Source: Aureisphaera galaxeae
GTDB lineage: Bacteria > Bacteroidota > Bacteroidia > Flavobacteriales > Flavobacteriaceae
Direction of reading: 5' to 3'
Assembly (NCBI RefSeq): GCF_028561275.1
Contig: NZ_JAQQTF010000006.1
Span: 124,001 to 188,000, forward strand
Length of the DNA stretch: 64,000 nt
Under the pieces are notes generated by a model. It searched no databases and was not told the origin of the DNA. It worked only from the letters and a program-made list of their open reading frames with translations. Position 1 is the first letter of the stretch. Every line of letters begins with the position of its first letter. The translations under genes and the position numbers were made by a program. Below are positions 26,525 to 34,950 of the stretch, in pieces.

Positions 26525-28450
26525 ATGAGCAAGGTAATAGCACACAGTTTTTTTTCTGAATTCGACATCAACCTTTTTAAATCGGGTAAGCACTATCGAT
26601 TGTACGACAAATTGGGAGCTCACCTCACCGAATTAGAGGGAGAAAAGGGCGTATACTTTGCCGTTTGGGCACCTACCGCCAAGGCTGTTTCCGTGATTGG
26701 CGATTTCAATTATTGGATTGAAGGGGAACATCCACTAAACGTGCGATGGGACGAAAGCGGTATTTGGGAAGGGTTTATTCCTGGGGTTCAGAAAGGAAGC
26801 AAGTACAAATACAAGATACATTCGCACAATAACGATATTAAAACGGAAAAGGCCGATCCATTTGCTTTTCGATGCGAGCAACCGCCCAATACGGCTTCCA
26901 TCGTTTGGGATCATACCTACGATTGGAAGGATGATGCTTGGATGAAGAAGCGCAAGAAGACCAATCAATTGGATCAACCGTTCTCCGTATACGAAGTCCA
27001 TTTGGGATCATGGATGCACAATACCACCGAAAATAGACCCCTCTCCTATTTGGAATTGGCTAAATCGCTCACGGAATATGTAAAGGAGATGAACTTTACC
27101 CATGTAGAGTTCATGCCTATTATGGAATATCCGTACGATCCTTCTTGGGGATATCAACTTACAGGTTATTTTGCTCCCACTTCCCGTTTTGGGAAGCCCG
27201 AAGATTTTATGCTGCTCGTAGACGAACTGCATGCCAATGGTATTGGAGTTATTTTGGATTGGGTACCCTCCCATTTCCCAGAAGACGCCCATGGTCTAGG
27301 CTTTTTTGATGGTTCCCACTTGTACGAACATCCCGACAGACGCAAAGGGTATCACCCCGATTGGAAAAGCCTCATCTTCAATTACGGACGTAATGAGGTC
27401 CGTTCTTTCCTTATAAGCAATGCGATTTTCTGGCTGGATCGCTATCATGCCGATGGATTGCGTGTAGATGCCGTGGCTTCTATGTTGTATTTGGACTATT
27501 CCAGAGAAGATGGCGAATGGGAACCCAATGAATTTGGTGGAAGGGAAAATCTAGATACCATTTCCTTTTTCAAGGAGCTGAATACCGAAATTTACTCCAG
27601 TTTCGAAGGCGTACAAACCATTGCCGAAGAATCAACCTCCTTCCCCATGGTATCGAAACCTACCTACATTGGAGGGCTGGGCTTTGGTATGAAATGGATG
27701 ATGGGATGGATGCACGATACCTTGGAATACTTCAAAAAAGAACCCATTTATCGAAAACACCATCAAAATGACATCACTTTTAGCATGACTTATGCTTTTA
27801 CTGAAAACTTCATGCTTCCATTAAGTCATGACGAAGTAGTATACGGCAAGCACTCCATTTTAGGGAGAATGCCGGGTGATGAATGGCAACGATTTGCGAA
27901 TCTTAGGCTGTTGTATTCCTATATGTACACGCATCCAGGGACCAAATTGCTATTCCAAGGTGGAGAATTTGGTCAACACGAAGAGTGGAACTTTCAGCAA
28001 AGCCTCGATTGGCATTTATTGGAACACGATTACCACAAAGGAATTAAAGACTTGGTTTCCAGCTTGAATGCTTTGTACAAAAAAGAAAAAGGATTACATG
28101 AAAAGCAGTTCGATGCCGCTGGTTTCGAATGGATCGACTATAACGATGCCGAAAATAGTGTCCTTGCCTATTTACGTAAAGGAAACGATGAAAAGGACAC
28201 GGTAATGGTCATTTGTAATATGACTCCTATGCCTCGAGAAAATTATCGCATTGGACTTCCCGAAAAAGGAAAATACCGTCTTATTTTCAATAGCGATGAT
28301 GCCGAATTTTTGGGTAGTGGATTCCCAGTGAAAAAGCAATATACTTCCGAAGATGTTCCTTGGCAATTTAGGGAGCAATCTGCCGTTTTCAATCTTCCTC
28401 CATTAGCGATGATTGCCCTAAAAAGGGTGATTTCGAAAGAAAACGGTTAA
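26525..28450 (+). CDS. glgB: 1,4-alpha-glucan branching enzyme
   Basis: The 641-residue GH13 enzyme introduces alpha-1,6 branches in the glucan made by GlgE. It has a CBM48 domain (GVYFAVWAPTAKAVSVIGDF, residues 40-130), a barrel with conserved EFMPIMEYPYDPSWGYQLTGYFAPTS-type segment (in part), the nucleophile Asp315 (RVDAVASMLYLD) and acid/base Glu368 (IAEEST), then LPLSHDEVVYGK and a C-terminal beta domain. It is the last gene of the glgE-mak-glgB unit; an LacI-type palindrome follows directly after its stop codon. Confidence 0.96.
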   Translation: MSKVIAHSFFSEFDINLFKSGKHYRLYDKLGAHLTELEGEKGVYFAVWAPTAKAVSVIGDFNYWIEGEHPLNVRWDESGIWEGFIPGVQKGSKYKYKIHSHNNDIKTEKADPFAFRCEQPPNTASIVWDHTYDWKDDAWMKKRKKTNQLDQPFSVYEVHLGSWMHNTTENRPLSYLELAKSLTEYVKEMNFTHVEFMPIMEYPYDPSWGYQLTGYFAPTSRFGKPEDFMLLVDELHANGIGVILDWVPSHFPEDAHGLGFFDGSHLYEHPDRRKGYHPDWKSLIFNYGRNEVRSFLISNAIFWLDRYHADGLRVDAVASMLYLDYSREDGEWEPNEFGGRENLDTISFFKELNTEIYSSFEGVQTIAEESTSFPMVSKPTYIGGLGFGMKWMMGWMHDTLEYFKKEPIYRKHHQNDITFSMTYAFTENFMLPLSHDEVVYGKHSILGRMPGDEWQRFANLRLLYSYMYTHPGTKLLFQGGEFGQHEEWNFQQSLDWHLLEHDYHKGIKDLVSSLNALYKKEKGLHEKQFDAAGFEWIDYNDAENSVLAYLRKGNDEKDTVMVICNMTPMPRENYRIGLPEKGKYRLIFNSDDAEFLGSGFPVKKQYTSEDVPWQFREQSAVFNLPPLAMIALKRVISKENG

Positions 28451-28464
28451 CGAAATCGATTTCG
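28451..28464. promoter_or_regulatory. LacI-type operator between glgB and the GH31 gene
   Basis: CGAAATCGATTTCG is a perfect 14-bp palindrome with a central TCGA, matching the LacI-family form CGAAAnCGnTTTCG. It is about 100 bases before the GH31 start and starts right after the glgB stop. It resembles the 22855 site. Confidence 0.55.
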
Positions 28465-28562
28465 TCTGTTGATTACTTTTTTGAAATAGTTCTATTGCTT
28501 ACGTTTGTTTTTGGCCTAGAAATACTTCATTTGTAAGTGGCCCTATGTAAAGCGGAAAAACT

Positions 28563-30962
28563 ATGATTATAAATACCGAATTGGAACAAAAAGGAAATCA
28601 ATTTCCTTCCCAGATAAAAAGCTTCACCAAGAAAAAAGATAAATTCCTTATTGCGACCGAAAATGAAGTACTATTGGAGATCACCGTAGTACGAAATAGT
28701 GTATTTCGGTTTCGTTATACTTCTACTGGAAGTTTCCCCAAAGATTTCAGTTATGCTATTGCCGATGAAGCCGTTCGCGGATACAATCAGCTGGAATATT
28801 CGGAAGAGGATACTTACTACGAGATCAGAACTTCCAAGTTGGTGCTTCAAATTCAGAAAGCCAACTTAAAGAAGACCATCTACGACGTAGATGGACAGCT
28901 TATCAGTGAAGATGAATTGGGATTCCATTGGGAATACAGTTATGAGCACGGTAGCGATATCGTAAAAATGAGCAAGACCGAGCAAAAAATGGAATGCTAC
29001 TACGGTCTGGGAGACAAACCCATGCACCTCAACCTAAAGGGTAAGCGCGTTGAAAATTGGGTGACGGACGAATATGCTTTTGGAAAAGACCGAGATCCGT
29101 TATACAAAGCGGTTCCTTTCTATGTAGGGCTGCACCACGATATCTCTTACGGAATCTTTTTCGACAATACCTTTAGAACCTATTTCGACTTTGGCCATGA
29201 ACGCAGAAGTGTGACCAGCTTTTGGGCACAAGGAGGAGAAATGAATTATTATTTCTTCTATGGTCCAGACATGGAGCAGGTAGTAAAGAACTATACCGAT
29301 CTTACCGGAAAACCAGAATTACCGCCGCTTTGGGCCTTGGGATACCACCAAAGTAAATGGAGCTACTATCCAGAGGAAAACGTAAAGGAAGTCACAGCTA
29401 AGTTCAGGGAGTTGAATATTCCATGTGATGCTATCTATCTAGACATCGACTATATGGACGGATGGCGCTGTTTTACTTGGAACAAGGAATACTTCCCCGA
29501 TCCTAAGCGGATGGTGGACGAATTGGCGGAAGATGGATTTAAAACCGTCGCCATCATAGATCCAGGAATTAAAATAGATAAAGATTATTGGGTATACCAA
29601 GAAGCCTTGGAGAACGACTACTTCTGTAAGCGCGCCGACGGTCCTCTTATGCGCGGAAAGGTATGGCCAGGAGAATGTAATTTCCCAGATTTTACCAATC
29701 CGAAAGTACGTGAATGGTGGAGCGGACTTTACAAGGAATTGATAGAAGATGTAGGCATCGCGGGTGTTTGGAATGACATGAACGAACCTGCGGTAATGGA
29801 AGTACCGACCAAAACCTTCCCCTTGGACGTACGTCACAATTATGACGGAAATCCATGCAGTCACAGCAAAGCCCATAACATTTATGGGATGCAGATGGCT
29901 AGAGCTACTTACGACGGGGTAAAGCAATTCGTATATCCCAAAAGACCTTTCATTATTACGCGTTCGGCCTATTCGGGAACACAGCGTTTTTGTTCTTCTT
30001 GGACAGGTGATAATATCGCTACTTGGGAACATTTATGGATCGCCAATCAACAGATACAACGTATGTGCGTTAGCGGAATGTCCTTTATAGGAACCGATAT
30101 TGGTGGTTTTGCAGAACAACCTACCGGAGAATTATTCTTACGTTGGATTCAATTAGGAATTTTCCATCCCTTCTGCCGCGTGCATTCCTCTGGGGATCAC
30201 GGCGATCAGGAACCTTGGTCTTTCGATGAAGATGTAACCGACATTACCCGTAAGTTCGTGGAACTTCGCTACAAGCTACTACCCTATTTATACACAGCCT
30301 TCAAACAATATGTAACCGATGGAGTGCCTATTGTAAAGCCCTTGGTATTGTTCGATCAAAAAGATCATCAGACGTATTACAGAACGGACGAATTTCTATT
30401 TGGGGAGCATATCTTGGTGTGTCCTATCCTAGAGGCCAACGCCAAGGGACGACGCATGTACATACCGAGAGGGAAATGGTACAACTACTGGACCCATGAG
30501 ATTGTAGATGGAGGTAAGGAACAATGGGTAGATGCCGATATAGATAGCATTCCCATGTTTATTAAAGAAGGAGCTGTGATACCCAAGTACCCAGTACAGC
30601 AATATGTGGGTGAAAAGGAGTTCGATGAAGTAGAACTGGAAGTATATTACAAGGAAGGCCGAGAAGATTCCAAGTTCTATGAAGATGCCCACGATGGATA
30701 CGACTACAAAAAAGGACGCTACAGTTCCAGAACCTTCAAATTAACGGGTAAGAAAAATGAATTGATCATTCAGCAACACAAAGAAGGAAAGTATGTTACG
30801 CCTTATTCCAAATTTAAATTGGATTTAAAGCGTTTGCCGTTCACGATTAAAACCATCGAAGTGGACAATCAGGAAACCGCTTTAAGTGAGCTTAAGGTAA
30901 ACGGAAATACTTCCTTGGTAGTGGATAAAAACTTTACCGAACTTCATATCATCGGAGAGTAA
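28563..30962 (+). CDS. Glycoside hydrolase family 31 alpha-glucosidase
   Basis: The 799-residue enzyme has an N-terminal beta domain (to about residue 240), a GH31 barrel with nucleophile Asp405 in GVWNDMNEPAV and acid/base Asp483 in SWTGDNIATWEH, and a C-terminal domain. It lacks a signal peptide, so it is intracellular and would release glucose from maltose, isomaltose or glucan ends. Genes of this type often follow glgB in Flavobacteriia. It is in the same direction as the GlgE operon but has its own operator and probably its own promoter. Confidence 0.93.
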   Translation: MIINTELEQKGNQFPSQIKSFTKKKDKFLIATENEVLLEITVVRNSVFRFRYTSTGSFPKDFSYAIADEAVRGYNQLEYSEEDTYYEIRTSKLVLQIQKANLKKTIYDVDGQLISEDELGFHWEYSYEHGSDIVKMSKTEQKMECYYGLGDKPMHLNLKGKRVENWVTDEYAFGKDRDPLYKAVPFYVGLHHDISYGIFFDNTFRTYFDFGHERRSVTSFWAQGGEMNYYFFYGPDMEQVVKNYTDLTGKPELPPLWALGYHQSKWSYYPEENVKEVTAKFRELNIPCDAIYLDIDYMDGWRCFTWNKEYFPDPKRMVDELAEDGFKTVAIIDPGIKIDKDYWVYQEALENDYFCKRADGPLMRGKVWPGECNFPDFTNPKVREWWSGLYKELIEDVGIAGVWNDMNEPAVMEVPTKTFPLDVRHNYDGNPCSHSKAHNIYGMQMARATYDGVKQFVYPKRPFIITRSAYSGTQRFCSSWTGDNIATWEHLWIANQQIQRMCVSGMSFIGTDIGGFAEQPTGELFLRWIQLGIFHPFCRVHSSGDHGDQEPWSFDEDVTDITRKFVELRYKLLPYLYTAFKQYVTDGVPIVKPLVLFDQKDHQTYYRTDEFLFGEHILVCPILEANAKGRRMYIPRGKWYNYWTHEIVDGGKEQWVDADIDSIPMFIKEGAVIPKYPVQQYVGEKEFDEVELEVYYKEGREDSKFYEDAHDGYDYKKGRYSSRTFKLTGKKNELIIQQHKEGKYVTPYSKFKLDLKRLPFTIKTIEVDNQETALSELKVNGNTSLVVDKNFTELHIIGE

Positions 30963-30963
30963 T

Positions 30964-31827
30964 CTAAGCCGTTTCTCCCTTTCTTCGGGTAGCTCTGAAT
31001 ATCATAAAGCCACCGGTGAAGAACATAAGTAAGCTATATACAGCTGGAGCTATAGCGAAGGCAGTATTGTTCAGTAAAACTACCGCTACGGTGATGGCCA
31101 AAGTTCCGTTCTGTATACCTGATTCTATGGAAATGGAAACAGCTTCTGGCTTTGTTAGCCTAAATAGCTTGGCAGAATAGTACCCTACAAACATGGTAAT
31201 AGCGTTAAGTGCCAAGGTCGCGAGACCTGCCTGTTGCAAATAGGAAACGAAATTATCTTTCTCCTTTATTACAAGCCCTATAATGATGAGTGCCAATACG
31301 ACACCAGACCCAATTCGCACAGGACGTGCCATGTTATGGGCAAATTTATTTCTGTAACGGCGGACAAGCATTCCCACACAAACAGGTATCACCACAATGA
31401 TCAGAATTTGCAGAATGGTTTGCAGTACGTCCAATTGAATGAACTGCCCCTGCTCACTAAAATATTCTAGTGCAAAATTCACCAAAAATGGAATGGTCAA
31501 AATCGTAATCAGGCTACTCAATGCAGTCAAGGTCACCGAAAGCGCTAAATCCCCTTTCGCCAAATGCGAAATGAGATTGGACGTAGGCCCACCGGGACAG
31601 GCTGCTAAGATCATCACCCCAATAGCGATGTCCGCAGGAAGATTAAGGCCTACGGCAATACTAAATCCTATGAGTGGAAGTAATATCAACTGATTTATGA
31701 GGCCAATAAAAATTGCCTTGGGATAGAAAATTACACGTCTAAAATCTGTGGTGGTGAGGGATAAGCCCATCCCAAACATAATAATGATGAGGGATACGGC
31801 TAAGATAATGGTTGAAGCCTTGTCCAT
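30964..31827 (-). CDS. Bile acid:sodium symporter (BASS) family protein
   Basis: The 287-residue membrane protein has about nine to ten hydrophobic helices. The core motif IGVMILAACPGGPTSNLISHLA is the discontinuous helix region of the BASS family. SIESGIQNGTLAITVAVV is the second family segment. BASS members import pantoate, pyruvate, bile acids or other organic anions with sodium; the substrate cannot be told here. Its 3' end is one base from the GH31 stop (convergent). Confidence 0.9.
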   Translation of the reverse strand: MDKASTIILAVSLIIIMFGMGLSLTTTDFRRVIFYPKAIFIGLINQLILLPLIGFSIAVGLNLPADIAIGVMILAACPGGPTSNLISHLAKGDLALSVTLTALSSLITILTIPFLVNFALEYFSEQGQFIQLDVLQTILQILIIVVIPVCVGMLVRRYRNKFAHNMARPVRIGSGVVLALIIIGLVIKEKDNFVSYLQQAGLATLALNAITMFVGYYSAKLFRLTKPEAVSISIESGIQNGTLAITVAVVLLNNTAFAIAPAVYSLLMFFTGGFMIFRATRRKGETA

Positions 31828-31881
31828 GTTAAGTTGATTAGTTTTACGGGGAAAGTTACTTATTTTATACTAGATGAAAAC

Positions 31882-31904
31882 GAAAAAAACGGCCCTTGGG
31901 CCGT
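31882..31904 (-). terminator. Terminator of the CarboxypepD_reg-like gene
   Basis: On the minus strand acggcc / ggccgt (31904-31899 with 31894-31889), loop caag, followed by a long T run. It is between the downstream end of the 33192-31918 gene and the BASS gene start. Confidence 0.8.
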
Positions 31905-31917
31905 ATGCTTTTGAAAA

Positions 31918-33192
31918 TCAAGATCCTTTTTCCTTCTTCAGTTTTCGTCGAATCTTATTAATGGCGGACTCGATAGATTTCTCGGGTTCAATCACATTGT
32001 ACGGACCCCAGAATTCGGGATCAGAAAATCCTGAAACTGCATCGGCAATAATCACAGTGGGTTTTAATCGATCCTTAATGAGTGCTACTTTCCCAGTAGG
32101 ATTGGTCTCCCAATCGGTAACTGCCATTTCACTGGAAAGGGAATAATGCGAATTGAACCACTTGCGCCGTTTGCTTACTTTAAAGGCCAGCTGCACACTT
32201 CCATACCCATAATACCATTTACCATTCTTTTCACGGTAGTCCACACGATAGGAGGCTCTTGTAGGGATTACATTCACATCCCGAGGTTTGCGTTTCACAA
32301 ACATTTCGCTTGCCTCTCTTTCATTTCCTATGATAAGACTGTATGACGCACTGGTAAGGGCCAATGTTTCTGCGTCTATAAATAGTTTTCCTTCATAACC
32401 TGGCGGAGGTATTTCTTCTTTTTGCCGAAAACGAACCACATATACTGGCTTATCATTTACCGTAGAAGGTGCTGCAAAAGTGAAGTCGTAATAGCCAATG
32501 GATCGATCGGTAAAAATATATTCGGGGTATTTCATTACATCGATATACAATACTGAAAAAGGCCCTCCCTGTAATTTAAGAGCTACGGTATCCAAGCGCT
32601 TGTAATCCGTACTCTTTCTTGCTTTGTGAAGTTCTAGCACGTCCTTTTTTACGGATGCATTGGGCTGTTTGTAAAGATTGATTACCGCTTCGGTAAGGGA
32701 CACATTTCGTTTTCTCTTTTTAATAGTCTCCCTGTAAAATGCGGTCATCAATACATCCTCCCGTAGGTTGTTCTTGGCTTTATCTGCGAACACAGCGCGT
32801 ACTAAAGCTTCTGCACTACTGTAGGCTGTTAGGTTCACTTCGGAAAGTTCGGTCACCATGGGTGACAATTTAATTTTCGCAAACCCTTTTTCCAATTCGG
32901 TAAGGGCTAATTCTACCGATTGGTAGCCCAACGAAGACACGATTACTTTATCTGCGGTAACATCGGAAGAAATCTTGAGCGTGAACTCACCTTCCGCATT
33001 GGTTATAGTACTCACATTGGTGCCTTTAAGCCCTACATTGGCAAAAACCAAGACATCATTTGTTTCTGTGTCGAATACCTTTCCGTGAAATTCTTTAAAT
33101 GTTTCTTGTGCCTGCAATGGGAGTACGAAGCAAAAAAGCATCCCAAACAGGCCTATTTTAAAGTTATTTAAAAATCGATTAGCCATTTTCAT
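31918..33192 (-). CDS. CarboxypepD_reg-like outer-surface protein
   Basis: The 424-residue protein has a signal peptide (NNFKIGLFGMLFCFVLPLQAQ), a carboxypeptidase-regulatory-like beta-sandwich domain (residues 35-115, with GKVFDTETNDVLVFANVGLKG, GEFTL and VSSLGYQ), then an unrecognised beta-rich domain with TAFYRETIKKRKRNVSLTEA. Homologues of this layout are common in Flavobacteriia with no defined function. It is cotranscribed with nothing obvious; a terminator follows. Confidence 0.75.
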   Translation of the reverse strand: MKMANRFLNNFKIGLFGMLFCFVLPLQAQETFKEFHGKVFDTETNDVLVFANVGLKGTNVSTITNAEGEFTLKISSDVTADKVIVSSLGYQSVELALTELEKGFAKIKLSPMVTELSEVNLTAYSSAEALVRAVFADKAKNNLREDVLMTAFYRETIKKRKRNVSLTEAVINLYKQPNASVKKDVLELHKARKSTDYKRLDTVALKLQGGPFSVLYIDVMKYPEYIFTDRSIGYYDFTFAAPSTVNDKPVYVVRFRQKEEIPPPGYEGKLFIDAETLALTSASYSLIIGNEREASEMFVKRKPRDVNVIPTRASYRVDYREKNGKWYYGYGSVQLAFKVSKRRKWFNSHYSLSSEMAVTDWETNPTGKVALIKDRLKPTVIIADAVSGFSDPEFWGPYNVIEPEKSIESAINKIRRKLKKEKGS

Positions 33193-33278
33193 GATATACC
33201 ACTTTGATATTACTTCCTTGGGAGGTTAATTCCTAGAGGATTACCCCAAGATACAAAATATCCATAAGTGTAAGACGT

Positions 33279-33317
33279 TAAAATGGGGCTCAAAATAAAA
33301 CGAACGTCCCCATTTTA
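33279..33317. other. 10-bp inverted repeat between divergent genes
   Basis: taaaatgggg (33279-33288) and ccccatttta (33308-33317) form a perfect 10-bp stem with a 19-base loop. The neighbours (33192 minus, 33409 plus) point away from each other, so this is not a simple terminator. It may be a regulatory RNA structure or a spaced operator. Confidence 0.4.
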
Positions 33318-33408
33318 TGTGATTTGATCGAAGAGTCTTAGGGTTTTTTTAACATTTCAAAAAAATGCTATATATTTAAGACTGATATAACTAACTACCC
33401 AATACTAA

Positions 33409-34176
33409 ATGTTCCGTTTCATCCCCGTGGTGGCAATATTACAGGTATATTGCCTCTACCACGCATATAAGAATCGCGCCGATCAGAAGTGGTTTTGGTT
33501 CATTATCTTCTTTCCCATCATAGGCGGTATCTTTTACCTGTACGACCATTTTTACAACAGAGAAAACTTAGAGTCTATATCTGAAGGCTTTAAAGGCATT
33601 GTAAACAGCAATTACGAAATAGAGAAATTAGAAAAACAGTTGGAAATGACCGATAGTGACCTCAACCGGACCAATTTGGCCGATCACTATATGGAGGCTG
33701 GACGCTATCGGGACGCCATTAAACTGTATACATCCTGCGTTGGTTCCAAACCTGAACAACAATCCCACATCATAATCCCCTTAGTCTTTGCCCATTATTA
33801 CTGTGGGGAGTATTCACAATCTGTGTTATACGCCGAAAAAATCAAAGACTTGAAAGAATTCAAAAAAGCCCCCGAAAAGGCAGGTTACGCCTGGTCGTTG
33901 TATCATATGGGAGAACGACGAAAAGCCGAGGAAGTCTTTCTAGAAATGGATTCCATGTATTCCAATTATCCGCAACGATTGGAATACGCCAAATTCCTAA
34001 ATGAGATTGGGAGCACTTCCGAATCGTTGAAATACCTTCAAAAGCTTTTATCGGAATTTACCAAAATGCAACCTCAAGAGCGTCGTGACAAACGACTCAT
34101 TCACAAAGCCATAAAAAGTTACAAGGATAAACTTTCCAAAGGAAAGGTGGTGGAGGGTGCTACTATGGTCCTATAG
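33409..34176 (+). CDS. Membrane-anchored TPR protein
   Basis: The 255-residue protein starts with two hydrophobic segments (FRFIPVVAILQVYCLYHAYK and WFWFIIFFPIIGGIFYLYDHF), a PLDc_N-like membrane unit. The cytoplasmic rest is helical with TPR-like repeats (RTNLADHYMEAGRYRDAIKL, GYAWSLYHMGERRKAEEVFL). It would hold partner proteins at the inner membrane. No specific function is known to me. Confidence 0.75.
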   Translation: MFRFIPVVAILQVYCLYHAYKNRADQKWFWFIIFFPIIGGIFYLYDHFYNRENLESISEGFKGIVNSNYEIEKLEKQLEMTDSDLNRTNLADHYMEAGRYRDAIKLYTSCVGSKPEQQSHIIIPLVFAHYYCGEYSQSVLYAEKIKDLKEFKKAPEKAGYAWSLYHMGERRKAEEVFLEMDSMYSNYPQRLEYAKFLNEIGSTSESLKYLQKLLSEFTKMQPQERRDKRLIHKAIKSYKDKLSKGKVVEGATMVL

Positions 34177-34274
34177 GTTTTTTGGAGTTGATTTTACTGG
34201 GGTCCGTGTAGGAGGATTCAACATATTCTTTTTTTTGCTACCTTTAGAAGACTAATAATCAATCCAATGTAAAA

Positions 34275-34703
34275 ATGAACCCAGCCGAAAACACCCCATC
34301 TCCCTTCCATTTCGAACTCTCCGCCAATGGTGAGCAAACCACTTTTCAGGCGGTAGACGGTATGGTTACCGAAGTCGTACTTAAAAACAGCCTACGAGAA
34401 GGTGAAAACCCCTTTCGCTATCGTATCCCATCCCTACCCAAAGGGAACCTTCAATTAAAAAATGGATCCACCCAACCCAATTCAAAATTGCTCCAATGGT
34501 GTGCCGTTTGTCAAAACCCAGAAGAAGCCACTCCTAAAAGCGACGCTACCTTACGTCTTAAAGACGCAAAGGGCAATTCGCTGGTAGAATGGACGCTTCA
34601 TAAAGCCCATGCGGTGAGCAATAAGAGTGGCCAAGGTACAGGCAACGGAAAAATTGAAAGTCTGGAATTGGGCTACTTGTTCTATTCTCTTGACAAAAAA
34701 TAG
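34275..34703 (+). CDS. Phage tail-tube (gp19)-like protein
   Basis: The 142-residue protein fits the T4 gp19 / contractile-tube family pattern: FHFELSANGEQTTFQAVDGM, then YRIPSLPKGNLQLKNGST, a W-containing segment, a strand pair (ATLRLKDAKGNSLVEWTLHK) and a C-terminal SLELGYLFYSL. These are the marks of tube proteins in phages and contractile injection systems. No sheath, baseplate or ATPase gene is nearby, so it stands alone. It could be an orphan, part of a scattered system, or a re-used fold. Assignment is by eye. Confidence 0.55.
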   Translation: MNPAENTPSPFHFELSANGEQTTFQAVDGMVTEVVLKNSLREGENPFRYRIPSLPKGNLQLKNGSTQPNSKLLQWCAVCQNPEEATPKSDATLRLKDAKGNSLVEWTLHKAHAVSNKSGQGTGNGKIESLELGYLFYSLDKK

Positions 34704-34771
34704 ATCCATTTCTCTATAGGTGTAACGATTATTATTACCCGAGTACTTATTGGGTAAACTTCTACTTTTTT

Positions 34772-34939
34772 ATGAACAGCAATTTTGGATTATCGATTGC
34801 TATAGGGGCTGGAATCGGTACGTCCATGGGTGTAGCCTTTGGTAATATCGCCGTGGGTGTGGCGCTCGGAGCCGGTTTAGGAACCGCATTAGGCATTATT
34901 TTAGGGCAACAAAACAAAAAGGACAACACCAAGGATTGA
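34772..34939 (+). CDS. Small glycine-zipper membrane protein
   Basis: A 55-residue ORF: MNSNFGLSIAIGAGIGTSMG and then GVALGAGLGTALGIILGQQ followed by a basic, polar tail (NKKDNTKD). The G-x-x-x-G spacings form a glycine zipper of about 40 hydrophobic residues, likely one or two membrane helices. It is 68 bases downstream of the tail-tube-like gene on the same strand. Function unknown; holin-like or membrane-insertion roles are only guesses. Confidence 0.6.
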   Translation: MNSNFGLSIAIGAGIGTSMGVAFGNIAVGVALGAGLGTALGIILGQQNKKDNTKD

Positions 34940-34950
34940 CGTTTGCAGGA

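Noticed and set aside
29439-30032. 197-codon open frame on the minus strand within the GH31 gene
   Set aside because: It is antisense to the catalytic core of a well-recognised enzyme, and its sequence matches no family pattern.
34275-34939. Complete phage or contractile injection system
   Set aside because: Only one tube-like gene and a small membrane gene were found; no sheath, baseplate, spike or integrase genes are in the neighbourhood.
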